Shown in pieces: positions 27,543-35,967 of a DNA stretch of 64,000 bases. This DNA comes from Halomonas sp. Bachu 37 (GTDB taxonomy: Bacteria > Pseudomonadota > Gammaproteobacteria > Pseudomonadales > Halomonadaceae). A program made the translations under genes and the position numbers. How positions within the stretch are numbered: the stretch's first letter is position 1; every line of letters begins with the position of its first letter. The stretch spans positions 1,798,001-1,862,000 of the forward strand of contig NZ_CP137552.1 in assembly GCF_039691755.1 (NCBI RefSeq), written 5' to 3'. The notes under the pieces were generated by a model that saw only the letters and a program-made list of their open reading frames with translations, was not told the DNA's origin and made no database searches.

Positions 27543-28161
27543 TCTCTTCGATCGGCCGCTTCCCGTCCAGCAACAGATACTCCTGGTTGATCACGCCAGG
27601 GTTTTGCACTACGTGCAGCAGCGCGTGGGCGACATTGGCACGTGAAATCTGGTTATCGCCCGCCTCGTCAACAGTGCTGGCGAACCGGCGGCTGGCGGCC
27701 TCGTCGGTCAAGCGTCCCGGTTTGAGAATCACATAGGGAATATCGCTGCTGCGCAGGTGGGCATCGGCGGCGAACTTGGCGGCCATGTAGGGGCGCATTT
27801 TCTCGGGCGCTTCCAGCGGCTTTTCCGCTCGCATCGCGCTAACCATGATGTAGCGGGCCAGGCCTTTTTGCTTGGCGATATCGGCGGCGCGAATGGCACC
27901 GTAAAGATCGATCAGCAAGGTTTTATCCGGGCCGGTATGGGGGCCGGAACCCGCGGTAAAGACCACCTGATCACATCCTTCGAAGGCGTACTCGAACTCG
28001 CCTTCCAGGTCCGCCACAACGGGCTCGATGCCGCGCTCGCGGAACCACGGCGCCTGCTCGTCCTTGCGGATCATCGCCTTGATGGGGGTACCGGCTTGCT
28101 GCGCCAGTTCGCAGAACTGTTTACCGATCTGTCCGTTTGCGCCGATCACTAATGCGGTCAT
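27532..28161 (-). CDS. NAD(P)-binding atypical SDR-family protein
   Basis: A 209-residue Rossmann-fold protein starting TALVIGANGQIGKQF, the GxxGxxG dinucleotide motif. IMVSAMRAEKP and YVILKPGRLTDEA are typical of the atypical SDR-a5 group (YtfG/HSCARG-like), which lacks the usual YxxxK pair. AAGGAGG precedes the start. The role is unknown; relatives act as NADPH sensors or isomerases. Confidence 0.85.
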   Translation of the reverse strand: MTALVIGANGQIGKQFCELAQQAGTPIKAMIRKDEQAPWFRERGIEPVVADLEGEFEYAFEGCDQVVFTAGSGPHTGPDKTLLIDLYGAIRAADIAKQKGLARYIMVSAMRAEKPLEAPEKMRPYMAAKFAADAHLRSSDIPYVILKPGRLTDEAASRRFASTVDEAGDNQISRANVAHALLHVVQNPGVINQEYLLLDGKRPIEEIIR

Positions 28162-28628
28162 ATCGCCTCCTTTATCGACCTGTGTTCATAGACCGAGCCG
28201 ATGATATCGCCCGCTATCGCGACGATCATATGCGCTACTTTACTGTAAGTTCATACCTTGCATCTTGATAGCGTCAGCGTAGTGCTGATTTTCTGTCCAA
28301 TGAAATACCGAGGTGTAACCGCTGAAACCTTGAATGACTCTATACCGTCGTTCTTCGACGCGTTAAGACGAAATGATTGTAAGAAATGTCTTACAAGGAT
28401 CTAGAAATATGACTTACAAATCAAATAAGAAAAGAATGATATTATTAACAATAATTAACTAGAAAGTATTAATACCCCATGCATAAGGATGTCGGGTATG
28501 GGGTGCCATGTCAGATACACCCTGAAAAAACGAATTTGGTATCACGCCAAATGCGCAACTTCCAAAGTTGTGTAACAAAAAGACGGCAACATTTTGCCAA
28601 TCAAAAAAATGATCAAAAGGGAACATGA
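28162..28628. promoter_or_regulatory. AT-rich intergenic region with four inverted repeats
   Basis: No open gene is supported in these 467 nt. Four dyads stand in order: TTGTAAGA/TCTTACAA at 28377-28396 (4-nt loop), ACCCCAT/ATGGGGT at 28474-28504, ATTTGG/CCAAAT at 28534-28552, and CAACTT/AAGTTG at 28556-28570 (3-nt loop). The first looks like an operator; the last three could form stem-loops in the leader of the lipoprotein mRNA that starts at 28629. Confidence 0.4.
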
Positions 28629-29138
28629 ATGAAAGTGCTCAAATTGACTGCTGCTATTGCTACGTTATCACTGATGACAGGTTGTGCTTCGATTATTGGT
28701 GATAAGGAGCAAACCGTGACGATAAATAGCAGCCCGAGCAACGCTGATGTACTGATCACGGATGAGCGATCAATGGAAGTGCATAACGGCACTACGCCCG
28801 CCACTGTACAACTGAACAAGTCGGATGGCAGCTATTTCGGTGGTAAGACCTATACTGTCGAAATCTCAAAAGATGGTTATGAGAGCCGTACCATGATGAT
28901 CAACTCCAGCCCTAATGGCTGGTACATTGGCGGCAATCTGATCTTTGGCGGGCTAATCGGTTGGTTGATTGTCGATCCGCTGACTGGTGCTATGTATAAC
29001 CTTACCCCCGATACTCTTAATGCCTCTCTGGGAGAGCGCGTAGCTACCACCGATGGCGATACCGAAATCACCTTGGTACTGGTCGAAGATGTGCCCAGCC
29101 ACATGCTCGACAAAATGCAGTACCTTGGCAAAATCTAA
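28629..29138 (+). CDS. PEGA-like lipoprotein
   Basis: A 169-residue predicted lipoprotein. The signal peptide ends in lipobox LMTG-C19, with A at +2, so outer-membrane sorting is expected. Residues 26-100 (VTINSSPSNADVLITDERSM...TYTVEISKDGYESR) resemble a PEGA-type beta domain. A hydrophobic Gly-rich stretch (WYIGGNLIFGGLIGWLIVDP, about 98-118) could re-enter the membrane. Such proteins often respond to envelope stress. A clear terminator follows. Confidence 0.8.
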   Translation: MKVLKLTAAIATLSLMTGCASIIGDKEQTVTINSSPSNADVLITDERSMEVHNGTTPATVQLNKSDGSYFGGKTYTVEISKDGYESRTMMINSSPNGWYIGGNLIFGGLIGWLIVDPLTGAMYNLTPDTLNASLGERVATTDGDTEITLVLVEDVPSHMLDKMQYLGKI

Positions 29139-29148
29139 GCCATTATCA

Positions 29149-29177
29149 GCACCGCCTTCGGGCGGTGCCCTTCTTTG
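29149..29177 (+). terminator. Rho-independent terminator after the PEGA-like lipoprotein gene
   Basis: An 8-bp perfect stem GCACCGCC/GGCGGTGC closed by a TTCG loop, followed by CCTTCTTT. The stem begins 11 nt after the stop. Confidence 0.85.
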
Positions 29178-29202
29178 TCTTAAGATTTCGGTATGAAACG
29201 TA

Positions 29203-29571
29203 ATGAAAAAATGTATCTGGTCTCTTGTAGGCTCGGGTGTCGCTATTATCTCACTAGCAGGTTGCAGCTCCGTCGGCGTACAGCCTGTCTCGGTAGGCAG
29301 CGCCAAACCTGCAAACTGCACACTTGATCAATATGCCAGTGAGCGCGACATAGAACGTCCCCACGAAGTCGCATGTGTGCTCACCTCGAAAACCGGCACG
29401 ACGCTGATGCATGATAAAAGCGCTTCAGCAGCGATTGATAACGCTCGCGCCGATGCGTGCGCCTGCGGTGCGGATGCTATTGTCGTTGAGTCCGCCGAGG
29501 AAGAAGGCATTACACTGATGACTTGGGGCCAAGGGAAAGCAACACTTAAAGCTATGCGCTATCTAGATTGA
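29203..29571 (+). CDS. Small lipoprotein, cysteine-containing
   Basis: A 122-residue predicted lipoprotein; the signal peptide ends in lipobox SLAG-C21 followed by Ser-Ser. The mature part has further cysteines in ANCTLDQY, HEVACVL and ADACACGADAIV, so disulfides are likely. The SAAIDNARADACACGADAIVVESA stretch resembles DUF4156/RcsF-like small lipoprotein domains; this is only a resemblance. It follows the terminator of the previous lipoprotein gene and probably has its own promoter. Confidence 0.7.
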   Translation: MKKCIWSLVGSGVAIISLAGCSSVGVQPVSVGSAKPANCTLDQYASERDIERPHEVACVLTSKTGTTLMHDKSASAAIDNARADACACGADAIVVESAEEEGITLMTWGQGKATLKAMRYLD

Positions 29572-29615
29572 ATTAGCCGCTGCCTGGTGACTTCCAGAGA
29601 AGTAAACTGTTGCCC

Positions 29616-29647
29616 GGTAAGCCCGTTGGGTATCTAACAGGCTTACC
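29616..29647. repeat. Perfect 8-bp inverted repeat between convergent genes
   Basis: GGTAAGCC at 29616-29623 and GGCTTACC at 29640-29647, with a 16-nt loop that can pair further (GTT/AAC). No T tract follows on either strand, so this is not a classical terminator, although it sits between the convergent lipoprotein and VIT genes. Confidence 0.4.
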
Positions 29648-29743
29648 ATATCTATCGATACTTCGAGTAGTGGCCAAGGCCAAACTGCGAATGTATGCCT
29701 GTATGCCTTGTGGCAGGTTCGGTAGACAAGACGATCAACCCCC

Positions 29744-30433
29744 TCAGGCTACGACGCCGAACATGCCTCCTATGGCTGATGTCAGAACCATCGCCAACGT
29801 CCCCCAGAACGTTACGCGTATCGCGGCTTTCAGCACCGGTGCTCCACCGACACGGGCGGCCACGGCCCCCAGGAGAGCAAGAAAAAACAACGAAAACAGT
29901 GCCACCAACGGAAGAATGAGCGAGCGAGGAGACCCCCAAGCAACCAGTAGTGGCAGCAGTGCACCGATGGTAAAGGTCGCGGCCGATGAAAACGCGGCCT
30001 GGAGTGGGCGTGCCTGATTGTTTTCGGCTATACCAATGTCATCGCGCGCGTGGGCAGCCAATGCATCATTATTCATCAATTGCCGGGCAACTTGACGAGC
30101 CAACTCGGGTGTCAGACCTCGTGCTTCGTAGATGTCGGCAAGCTCCTCCAGTTCAGCATCGTACCCCTCGGCCAACGATTTTCGTTCAATCTCGAGATCG
30201 GCGTGTTCAGTATCGGCCTGGGAACTTACCGAGACATACTCGCCTGCCGCCATGGACATGGCGCCGGCCACCAGACCGGCGATGCCTGCCAGCAGGATAT
30301 CGCTGTGCGCCGTGTTGGCCGCCGCTACGCCCAATATCAGGCTGCTGGTCGAGACAATACCATCGTTTGCTCCCAGCACTGCGGCTCGCAGCCAACCGGT
30401 ACGGTGAGAGCGATGGGGTTCGGTATGGATCAT
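29744..30433 (-). CDS. VIT family iron/manganese transporter
   Basis: A membrane protein of the VIT1/CCC1 family, which moves Fe2+ or Mn2+ out of the cytosol. The first helix carries the marks RAAVLGANDGIVSTSSLILGV, then AGAMSMAAGEYVSVSSQ; a cytoplasmic acidic metal-binding insert (HADLEIERKSLAEGYDAELEEL) follows, then three C-terminal helices. The ATG at 30433 (MIHTEPHRSHRTGWLR, 229 residues) is chosen by protein homology; it has a weak ribosome site. A TTG at 30505 overlapping the lyase stop would add 24 residues. It is downstream of the lyase on the same strand. Confidence 0.85.
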   Translation of the reverse strand: MIHTEPHRSHRTGWLRAAVLGANDGIVSTSSLILGVAAANTAHSDILLAGIAGLVAGAMSMAAGEYVSVSSQADTEHADLEIERKSLAEGYDAELEELADIYEARGLTPELARQVARQLMNNDALAAHARDDIGIAENNQARPLQAAFSSAATFTIGALLPLLVAWGSPRSLILPLVALFSLFFLALLGAVAARVGGAPVLKAAIRVTFWGTLAMVLTSAIGGMFGVVA

Positions 30434-30501
30434 GGGCTTGTCATCAGCAGGTGTCTTCAAGAATCCTGTTTCCCCATCTGATCGTGTGAAGTGACTTTCT
30501 T

Positions 30502-31827
30502 TCAAGTCACCTTGGATAGCACCCTGTCGACCATCTCTGCAAGTGCGCCGTCCAGGCTAGCTGGCTGAAATACGCTATCGGGCATATCGATTCCAGCCTC
30601 GCCCAATGCTTGCTTGAGACTTACCCCTTTTTCTTCGACTACTCGCTGACAAACATCGTGCAGGATTTGGTGTGCCTCTACGCGCCCCACTTGTTTAGCC
30701 AAGTGCAGCATGGCCGCTTCGGCATAGACCAAGCCTTCCGATAGATTCACGTTACGGGCCATGGCTCCTGGCTTCACGTCCAAGCCCTGCACGAGTTCCA
30801 CGGCCAGGGATACGGCGCCGGCCGTTTCTGTCATTGCCGCCACCAAGGCACGCCTCTCGCCATAGCCGTGACCTATGGCGCGCTCATGATCCTGCAACAT
30901 GGCTTCCAGCACCCGTGACGGATAACCACGTATATCACGGGCGGCTTCAATAATCGCCTCGCAAAGTACCGGATTACGCTTCTGCGGCATGGTCGAGGAG
31001 CTTCCTCGGCCTTCGGCAGCCGGTTCGTACAACTCTCCAACCTCTGTCGACATCATATGAGAAACATCGACGGCGATTTTACCTAACGCCGCCGCAAGGG
31101 AGGCCAAGGCATAGACCACATCCGCCATGCGGTCGCGAGTGACATGCCAGCTGATATCGGGCTCCTTGAGCCCCAGTTTGCGGGCCAATCCCGCGCGTAT
31201 GGCCACCCCGCGTTCCGGCAATGCTGCCAATGTTCCGGTTGCCCCCCCGAACTGTACGACGGCGGCGCCATCAAGTGCCTTTGCCAGCACGAGGCGCCGG
31301 CGTATCATTTGATCCAGCCAGACAGCCACTTTATAGCCAAAGGTGATGGGTACAGCGTGCTGAAGCTTGGAGCGTCCCACCATCAGGGTATGTCGATGAT
31401 TAGCGGCCAGTCCGGCAAGCAGTGTCTCGAGCTGTGCCGACTCCTGCAGAACTGCTTCGCCAGCCTCACGTATCTGTAGTGCTTGTGCCGTATCCATGAC
31501 ATCCTGGGTAGTGGCTCCGTAATGTACCCATTGCCCCGGGGCACCAGCCCGCTCAGCCAATTGCTTCACCAGCGGGACAATCGGGTATCCCACCTGCGCA
31601 GCTTCGCGATTCAGCGCCTCCATATCCAGCGCATCGCGCCGGCAGGTGGCCTCGATAGAGGCCACGGCTTCCGGGGGAATGACACCCAACGAGCCTTGGA
31701 CTTCGGCCAAGGCTCGCTCGAAAGCCAAGTACGCATCGACCGTCCCCTCCTCACCAAAGATGGCAGCCGAGCGTAGATACCCCTCCTTTTGTGATAGCAG
31801 GCCCGGGGCCGACGATGCGAGGCTCAT
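30502..31827 (-). CDS. Fumarase/aspartase-superfamily lyase, PcaB-like
   Basis: A 441-residue homotetrameric-type lyase. The superfamily signature SSTMPQKRNPV (about 285) and the HYGATTQDVMDT region (about 101) place it with 3-carboxy-cis,cis-muconate cycloisomerases and adenylosuccinate lyases. The start lies 3 nt after the stop of the TAXI binding-protein gene and uses a GAGG inside that gene's 3' end, so it is coupled to the transporter. It probably acts on the acid imported by the TRAP system, or on an intermediate. No other pca genes are present, so a protocatechuate role is not supported. Confidence 0.85.
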   Translation of the reverse strand: MSLASSAPGLLSQKEGYLRSAAIFGEEGTVDAYLAFERALAEVQGSLGVIPPEAVASIEATCRRDALDMEALNREAAQVGYPIVPLVKQLAERAGAPGQWVHYGATTQDVMDTAQALQIREAGEAVLQESAQLETLLAGLAANHRHTLMVGRSKLQHAVPITFGYKVAVWLDQMIRRRLVLAKALDGAAVVQFGGATGTLAALPERGVAIRAGLARKLGLKEPDISWHVTRDRMADVVYALASLAAALGKIAVDVSHMMSTEVGELYEPAAEGRGSSSTMPQKRNPVLCEAIIEAARDIRGYPSRVLEAMLQDHERAIGHGYGERRALVAAMTETAGAVSLAVELVQGLDVKPGAMARNVNLSEGLVYAEAAMLHLAKQVGRVEAHQILHDVCQRVVEEKGVSLKQALGEAGIDMPDSVFQPASLDGALAEMVDRVLSKVT

Positions 31828-31830
31828 TCG

Positions 31831-32826
31831 TTACTCACCCTCTTGCTGTGGCTGGATATCGTCGGGAATCTCGATGCCGACCTCTTTGTAATAACGCGCA
31901 GCGCCCGGGTGGAGAGGAATAAAAGTATTGTTGAGGATGTTTTCGGCCAACGTATCCTTGGCAGCGGAGTGGGTCGAGCGCATGCGCTCGTTATTTTCCA
32001 ATACTGCCTTGGTAATCTCGTAAGCCAGTTCCTCGGACATACCGGCATCAACGGTCATGAAATTCCACATGGCGACCGTTTGTAACTCACCCTGGGGCGT
32101 TTCGTAAGTACCTTGGGGAATGGTAAATTCCACCGCATAGGGATTCTGCTCGAGAATTTCTGCTTGTACCTCGTCCGTCATGCCGAAAATCACCACATCC
32201 TGAGTATTTTCCAGCTCCGACAATGAGGGGTGCGGAATACCGCCCGCCGTGACGATGGCATCCAAACGTCCATCGGCAAGCTGGCTGGCCTGGTCACCGA
32301 TTCCGCCATACTGCAGGTTTGCATCGATTTCCATGTCTGCGAGCCAACGTGTCCAGTATTCACCTCCCGTACCGGCCCGCGGCCCGGCACCCAACCGCTT
32401 GCCATTGAAGTCTTTGATGGCGGAGACCTCGGCACTGACCGGGGCAATCATCTGGAAGGGAGTCGGATACATTACAAATAGCGCACGTAGATCACCGTAT
32501 TTCTGTCCCCCCATCAAGCTCAGTTCTCCATTCATTGCTTCATAGGCGGGGCCGGAGGTCACCATCGCCAGTTCCGCCTGGTTGCTTTGCAGCAAGACCA
32601 GGTTCTGAGCGGGCCCTTGCGTCTGGCGCGTGGAAGTAGGTACACCGACGACATCACTGACCACTTGTGCCACCCCTTCACCATAGATGGCATATACACC
32701 ACCCGGCGAAGCGGTAGAGATGGTCAGTGACGAGGGGCGCTCCTGTGCCGTGGCAGTGAGGCTGCTAGCGAACGCCACTGCAGCTGCGGTGGCGCATAGC
32801 AGGAAGCGTGATTGAAGACGCGTCAT
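31831..32826 (-). CDS. TAXI-family TRAP substrate-binding protein
   Basis: A 331-residue periplasmic binding protein of the TAXI (TRAP-associated extracytoplasmic immunogenic) type, distinct from DctP. The signal peptide MTRLQSRFLLCATAAAVAFA runs to the AQA-like site near residue 27. ISTASPGGVYAIYGEGVAQVV matches the conserved TAXI N-terminal strand and GPRAGTGGEYW the central loop. The ATG at 32826 has AAGGAG upstream and was preferred to one nine codons earlier. It follows the fused permease gene by 58 nt. Confidence 0.9.
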   Translation of the reverse strand: MTRLQSRFLLCATAAAVAFASSLTATAQERPSSLTISTASPGGVYAIYGEGVAQVVSDVVGVPTSTRQTQGPAQNLVLLQSNQAELAMVTSGPAYEAMNGELSLMGGQKYGDLRALFVMYPTPFQMIAPVSAEVSAIKDFNGKRLGAGPRAGTGGEYWTRWLADMEIDANLQYGGIGDQASQLADGRLDAIVTAGGIPHPSLSELENTQDVVIFGMTDEVQAEILEQNPYAVEFTIPQGTYETPQGELQTVAMWNFMTVDAGMSEELAYEITKAVLENNERMRSTHSAAKDTLAENILNNTFIPLHPGAARYYKEVGIEIPDDIQPQQEGE

Positions 32827-32884
32827 TGAAAGTACTCCTTCGTTGTTGTTCATGTTGATGTAGGAATCGCATGGTCCAGGACCA

Positions 32885-34987
32885 CTAATCAGCCGCCTGT
32901 AGCGACAGCCCTTCTCTGCGCCGACTCCATAGAATCAGCGCAGCCGCGAGGACGAGCCCAGCAACATCGGTGTACAGGCTCGACCAGAGCAGCAGCAGAG
33001 CAGCCAGGGCTGCAAGCACTCGTTCTATCGCGCTCGCCTTGCCATTCAATTGGCCCTCTCCCGCGACTGCAATAAAGTAAATTGCTATCAGCGCCGTGCC
33101 GAATACATGTGCGGTTTCCACCCAACTGCCCATCAACAGAATTTCAGGGCTGGTGTAGAACATGAATGGCAGAATGAAAGCCGCCAGTCCGAAACGCATG
33201 GCACGTATGGAGGTAGGCCAAGGCTTTCCTCCCGCGATTGCCGCCCCGGCAAAGGCTGCAATCGCGACTGGCGGCGTAATGGCTGAAATGACAGCGCAAT
33301 AGAACACGAACATGTGGGCGGCCAGCGCTGAGACCCCTAGCTGTTGTAGCGCTGGCGCCACCACGGCAGCGGCAATGGCGTAGGCAGCGGTCGTCGGCAT
33401 TCCCATGCCCAATACGATGGAAATGATCATGGCTAGCAGGAAGGCCAACTCCTCACTATTCCCTGCTGCTGTCAGCAGTAATGAAGAAAAACGTCCTCCC
33501 AGCCCGGTGAGGCCCAGCACACCGACGACAATGCCGGCACAGGCCATGACGCTAATCAATTGCAGGGATTTTCTGGCCGAGTCGCCCATGCCCGAATAGG
33601 TCAGTGACGCAATGGCGCGAAATGCGTTGGGCAGCTCTCCGACACGACCCTGGAAAACTGCAAGGATGATAATCAGACCGGCACTGAGCAATGTGGCGAT
33701 GGCTCCCGCAAAGTTGACCTGAATGCCTGTCAGCGGCAGGAGTACAAAAAGCGCCAGCGGTAGTGCCAGCAATGTGGAGGGAAGATTCAGCTCACGACAC
33801 AGCATTACCAGAAGCGTCGAGGCCAGCCCCCAGGTACCTGCGGCAATGATCGAATACCCGGACATCAACAAGTAGAGAAGCACTACCAGGGGTAGCAGCA
33901 TGAACATGTCACGTACCAGTTCAGAGAACTTGGGAAGTTCGGCACGCGGTATACCTTGAAGACCCAGCCGTAACGCCTGGCGGTCAACGGTCAAAAAGAT
34001 GGCGATATAGAACAGCAGGCAAGGAAGCGCCGCCGCCAGAATAATTTCCGAATAGGGGATCCCGGTAATTTCGGCCATGATGAATGCCCCGGCTCCCATG
34101 ACGGGGGGCGCCAGCTGCCCACCTGACGACGATGCAGCCTCGATGGCGCCAGCACTTTCACGTGGATAACCGACCCGACGCATCATAGGGATGGTAAACG
34201 TTCCCGAAGCCACGACGTTAGCTACCGCCGACCCCGATACCGTGCCGAACAGCAGTCCCGAAAAGACCGACACTTTGCCCGGCCCACCACGCGTGCCTCC
34301 GAACAGCGCCATGGCAAGCCGCATGAAATATTGACCCGCCCCGGAGGCCTGCAGGAATACGGCAAAAGCTACGAACAGAATGATGTAGCGCGACGATGCC
34401 GCCACGGTCATGCCAAAGATCGCTTCCTGGCTATAAAGAAAAGAGAAGAAATTATCTGCCTGAAACCCTGAATGGCGCAGCATTCCCGGTAACCAAGGCC
34501 CCACAAAGATGTAAGACACAAAGACCAGCGCGATGATCGGTAGTACGAGCCCCGAAACCCGCCTGGCAAATTCCAGCACTACCAACGTCCCCAGAGCACC
34601 ACAGATAAAATCACCTGCGGTGGTGATGACTCCGGTGCGCATGATCAATTGATCAAGATGGACGATGATGTAACCGCTACAGCCAATCGCGGCCATGACC
34701 AGCAGCCAATCAGGCAAGGGTACCCGCGAACGATGCTCGCCTCGCCACGCCTTCAGCCCTACGAAAGCGATAACGGCCCCCAGGTTGACGTGCAATACCC
34801 GGTAGACCCATTCGTCGATTGACCAGAAGTTGAGTACGGCAAGATGAAACAGTGCGTAAGCTGCCGAAAAAACACCCAAAGCGACCATCATCCATGGCGA
34901 TAACGTACGATCATGACCTTCTGCATCCAGCTCGGTCGCTTCATCGGATGCCGCATACTGCTGCTTGTTCATTTGATTGTTATTCAT
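32885..34987 (-). CDS. TRAP transporter fused permease (DctQ-DctM type)
   Basis: A 700-residue inner-membrane protein in which the small and large TRAP permeases are fused, as is usual for TAXI systems. Residues about 30-160 hold the DctQ-like helices; about 160-600 hold the DctM part (GTVSGSAVANVVASGTFTIPMM, SSGGQLAPPVMGAGAFIMAE, GMGMPTTAAYAIAA, ISAITPPVAIAAFAGAAIAGG). A C-terminal pair of helices follows. First gene of the permease-TAXI-lyase operon, divergent from a GntR regulator. Confidence 0.92.
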   Translation of the reverse strand: MNNNQMNKQQYAASDEATELDAEGHDRTLSPWMMVALGVFSAAYALFHLAVLNFWSIDEWVYRVLHVNLGAVIAFVGLKAWRGEHRSRVPLPDWLLVMAAIGCSGYIIVHLDQLIMRTGVITTAGDFICGALGTLVVLEFARRVSGLVLPIIALVFVSYIFVGPWLPGMLRHSGFQADNFFSFLYSQEAIFGMTVAASSRYIILFVAFAVFLQASGAGQYFMRLAMALFGGTRGGPGKVSVFSGLLFGTVSGSAVANVVASGTFTIPMMRRVGYPRESAGAIEAASSSGGQLAPPVMGAGAFIMAEITGIPYSEIILAAALPCLLFYIAIFLTVDRQALRLGLQGIPRAELPKFSELVRDMFMLLPLVVLLYLLMSGYSIIAAGTWGLASTLLVMLCRELNLPSTLLALPLALFVLLPLTGIQVNFAGAIATLLSAGLIIILAVFQGRVGELPNAFRAIASLTYSGMGDSARKSLQLISVMACAGIVVGVLGLTGLGGRFSSLLLTAAGNSEELAFLLAMIISIVLGMGMPTTAAYAIAAAVVAPALQQLGVSALAAHMFVFYCAVISAITPPVAIAAFAGAAIAGGKPWPTSIRAMRFGLAAFILPFMFYTSPEILLMGSWVETAHVFGTALIAIYFIAVAGEGQLNGKASAIERVLAALAALLLLWSSLYTDVAGLVLAAALILWSRRREGLSLQAAD

Positions 34988-35065
34988 CTCATCTTCACGC
35001 CTTGGCGTCTCCTGCTCTACCTGGCCGGAAATTTGGGATTATTGAGACATTGTGCATCTTGCCAA

Positions 35066-35097
35066 CTTGTCCGTACAAGATTTCTTGTACGAATAAG
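35066..35097. promoter_or_regulatory. Inverted-repeat operator between the TRAP operon and its GntR regulator
   Basis: CTTGTCCGTACAAGA at 35066-35080 and TCTTGTACGAATAAG at 35083-35097 form a 15-bp inverted repeat with two mismatches and a 2-nt centre. It lies about 80 nt before the permease start and about 70 nt before the gntR start, as expected for a site controlling both. Confidence 0.7.
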
Positions 35098-35167
35098 TAG
35101 CAGTTAGCTAGGATAACTGTCAAGTAACCCATAAGATGAGAGTGTTCAAAAAGGCAAAGGCAAGGGA

Positions 35168-35896
35168 ATGAAAAAGCGATATACCAATGTGGCTCAGCTC
35201 ATCATGCAAGCTATCCGATCCGAGGGTATGCAGGTGGGCGACCCTATGCCGAGTGAAGCAGAACTCTGTGCTCGTTTCGGTGTTAGCCGTTCTACCATTC
35301 GCAGCGCATTGGCGCAGCTACAAACGTTAGGCCTGGTAGAGCGCAAGCAGGGAGCGGCGACTCGCTTAATCGCCACGCAAGCCGCGCCTACCTATGTACA
35401 TTCCATGAAGGCCAGTGGAGACTTATTGCAATTCGCAGGTCCTTCCTGGCGTCGAGTTCAGAGTATCGCTCCCCTTATTGCCGACGAAGCTCTTGCATCG
35501 CAACTCGACAAGAGGCCAGGTAAACATTGGATCCGCATCAGCCAGACCCGCCATATCGAGAGCCAATCCGCCCCTGTGGGCTGGACAGATGTCTATCTAT
35601 GCCAGCGTTACGCCGACATTGTCGACGATATTCCAGACTATACGGGACTGATCTATACCTTGCTTGAAGAACGCCATCAGGTACTGATTCACGAAATTTG
35701 CCAAACAGTCAGTGCTGTGCCTGTGCCGGAGCATCTTGCCGAACAGCTCGAGGTTCGAGCAGGAGATCATGCATTGCGCCTGACCCGGCATTACCTTGAT
35801 GCAGAAGGCGAAAGTTTGCTTGTTTCAATCAATATCCTGCCCGCCACAAACTATAGCTACGAGATCCGGCTCAAGCGACAAGGCCAGGTTTCTTGA
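35168..35896 (+). CDS. GntR-family regulator, HutC subfamily
   Basis: A 242-residue regulator. Residues 1-70 form the winged helix (AIRSEGMQVGDPMPSEAELCARFGVSRSTIRSALAQLQTLGLVERKQGAATRL). Residues about 90-235 match the UTRA effector domain (ending SLLVSINILPATNYSYEIRL). It is divergent from the TAXI-TRAP/lyase operon, with a strong inverted repeat between, so it most likely represses that operon until the transported acid or a metabolite binds. Confidence 0.92.
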   Translation: MKKRYTNVAQLIMQAIRSEGMQVGDPMPSEAELCARFGVSRSTIRSALAQLQTLGLVERKQGAATRLIATQAAPTYVHSMKASGDLLQFAGPSWRRVQSIAPLIADEALASQLDKRPGKHWIRISQTRHIESQSAPVGWTDVYLCQRYADIVDDIPDYTGLIYTLLEERHQVLIHEICQTVSAVPVPEHLAEQLEVRAGDHALRLTRHYLDAEGESLLVSINILPATNYSYEIRLKRQGQVS

Positions 35897-35967
35897 CACT
35901 TAAGTCAACGGTCCTTCATGGCGCAGCCTCGCAGCTAATGGATGAAAGCTGGATAAAGCGCAAAAGG

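Noticed and set aside
29616..29647. Terminator between the lipoprotein and VIT genes
   Set aside because: The stem is perfect but no T tract follows on either strand; listed as an inverted repeat.
30434..30505. TTG start giving a longer VIT protein
   Set aside because: The only ribosome-like site is too close to the TTG, and the extra residues are not conserved-looking; kept as an alternative only.
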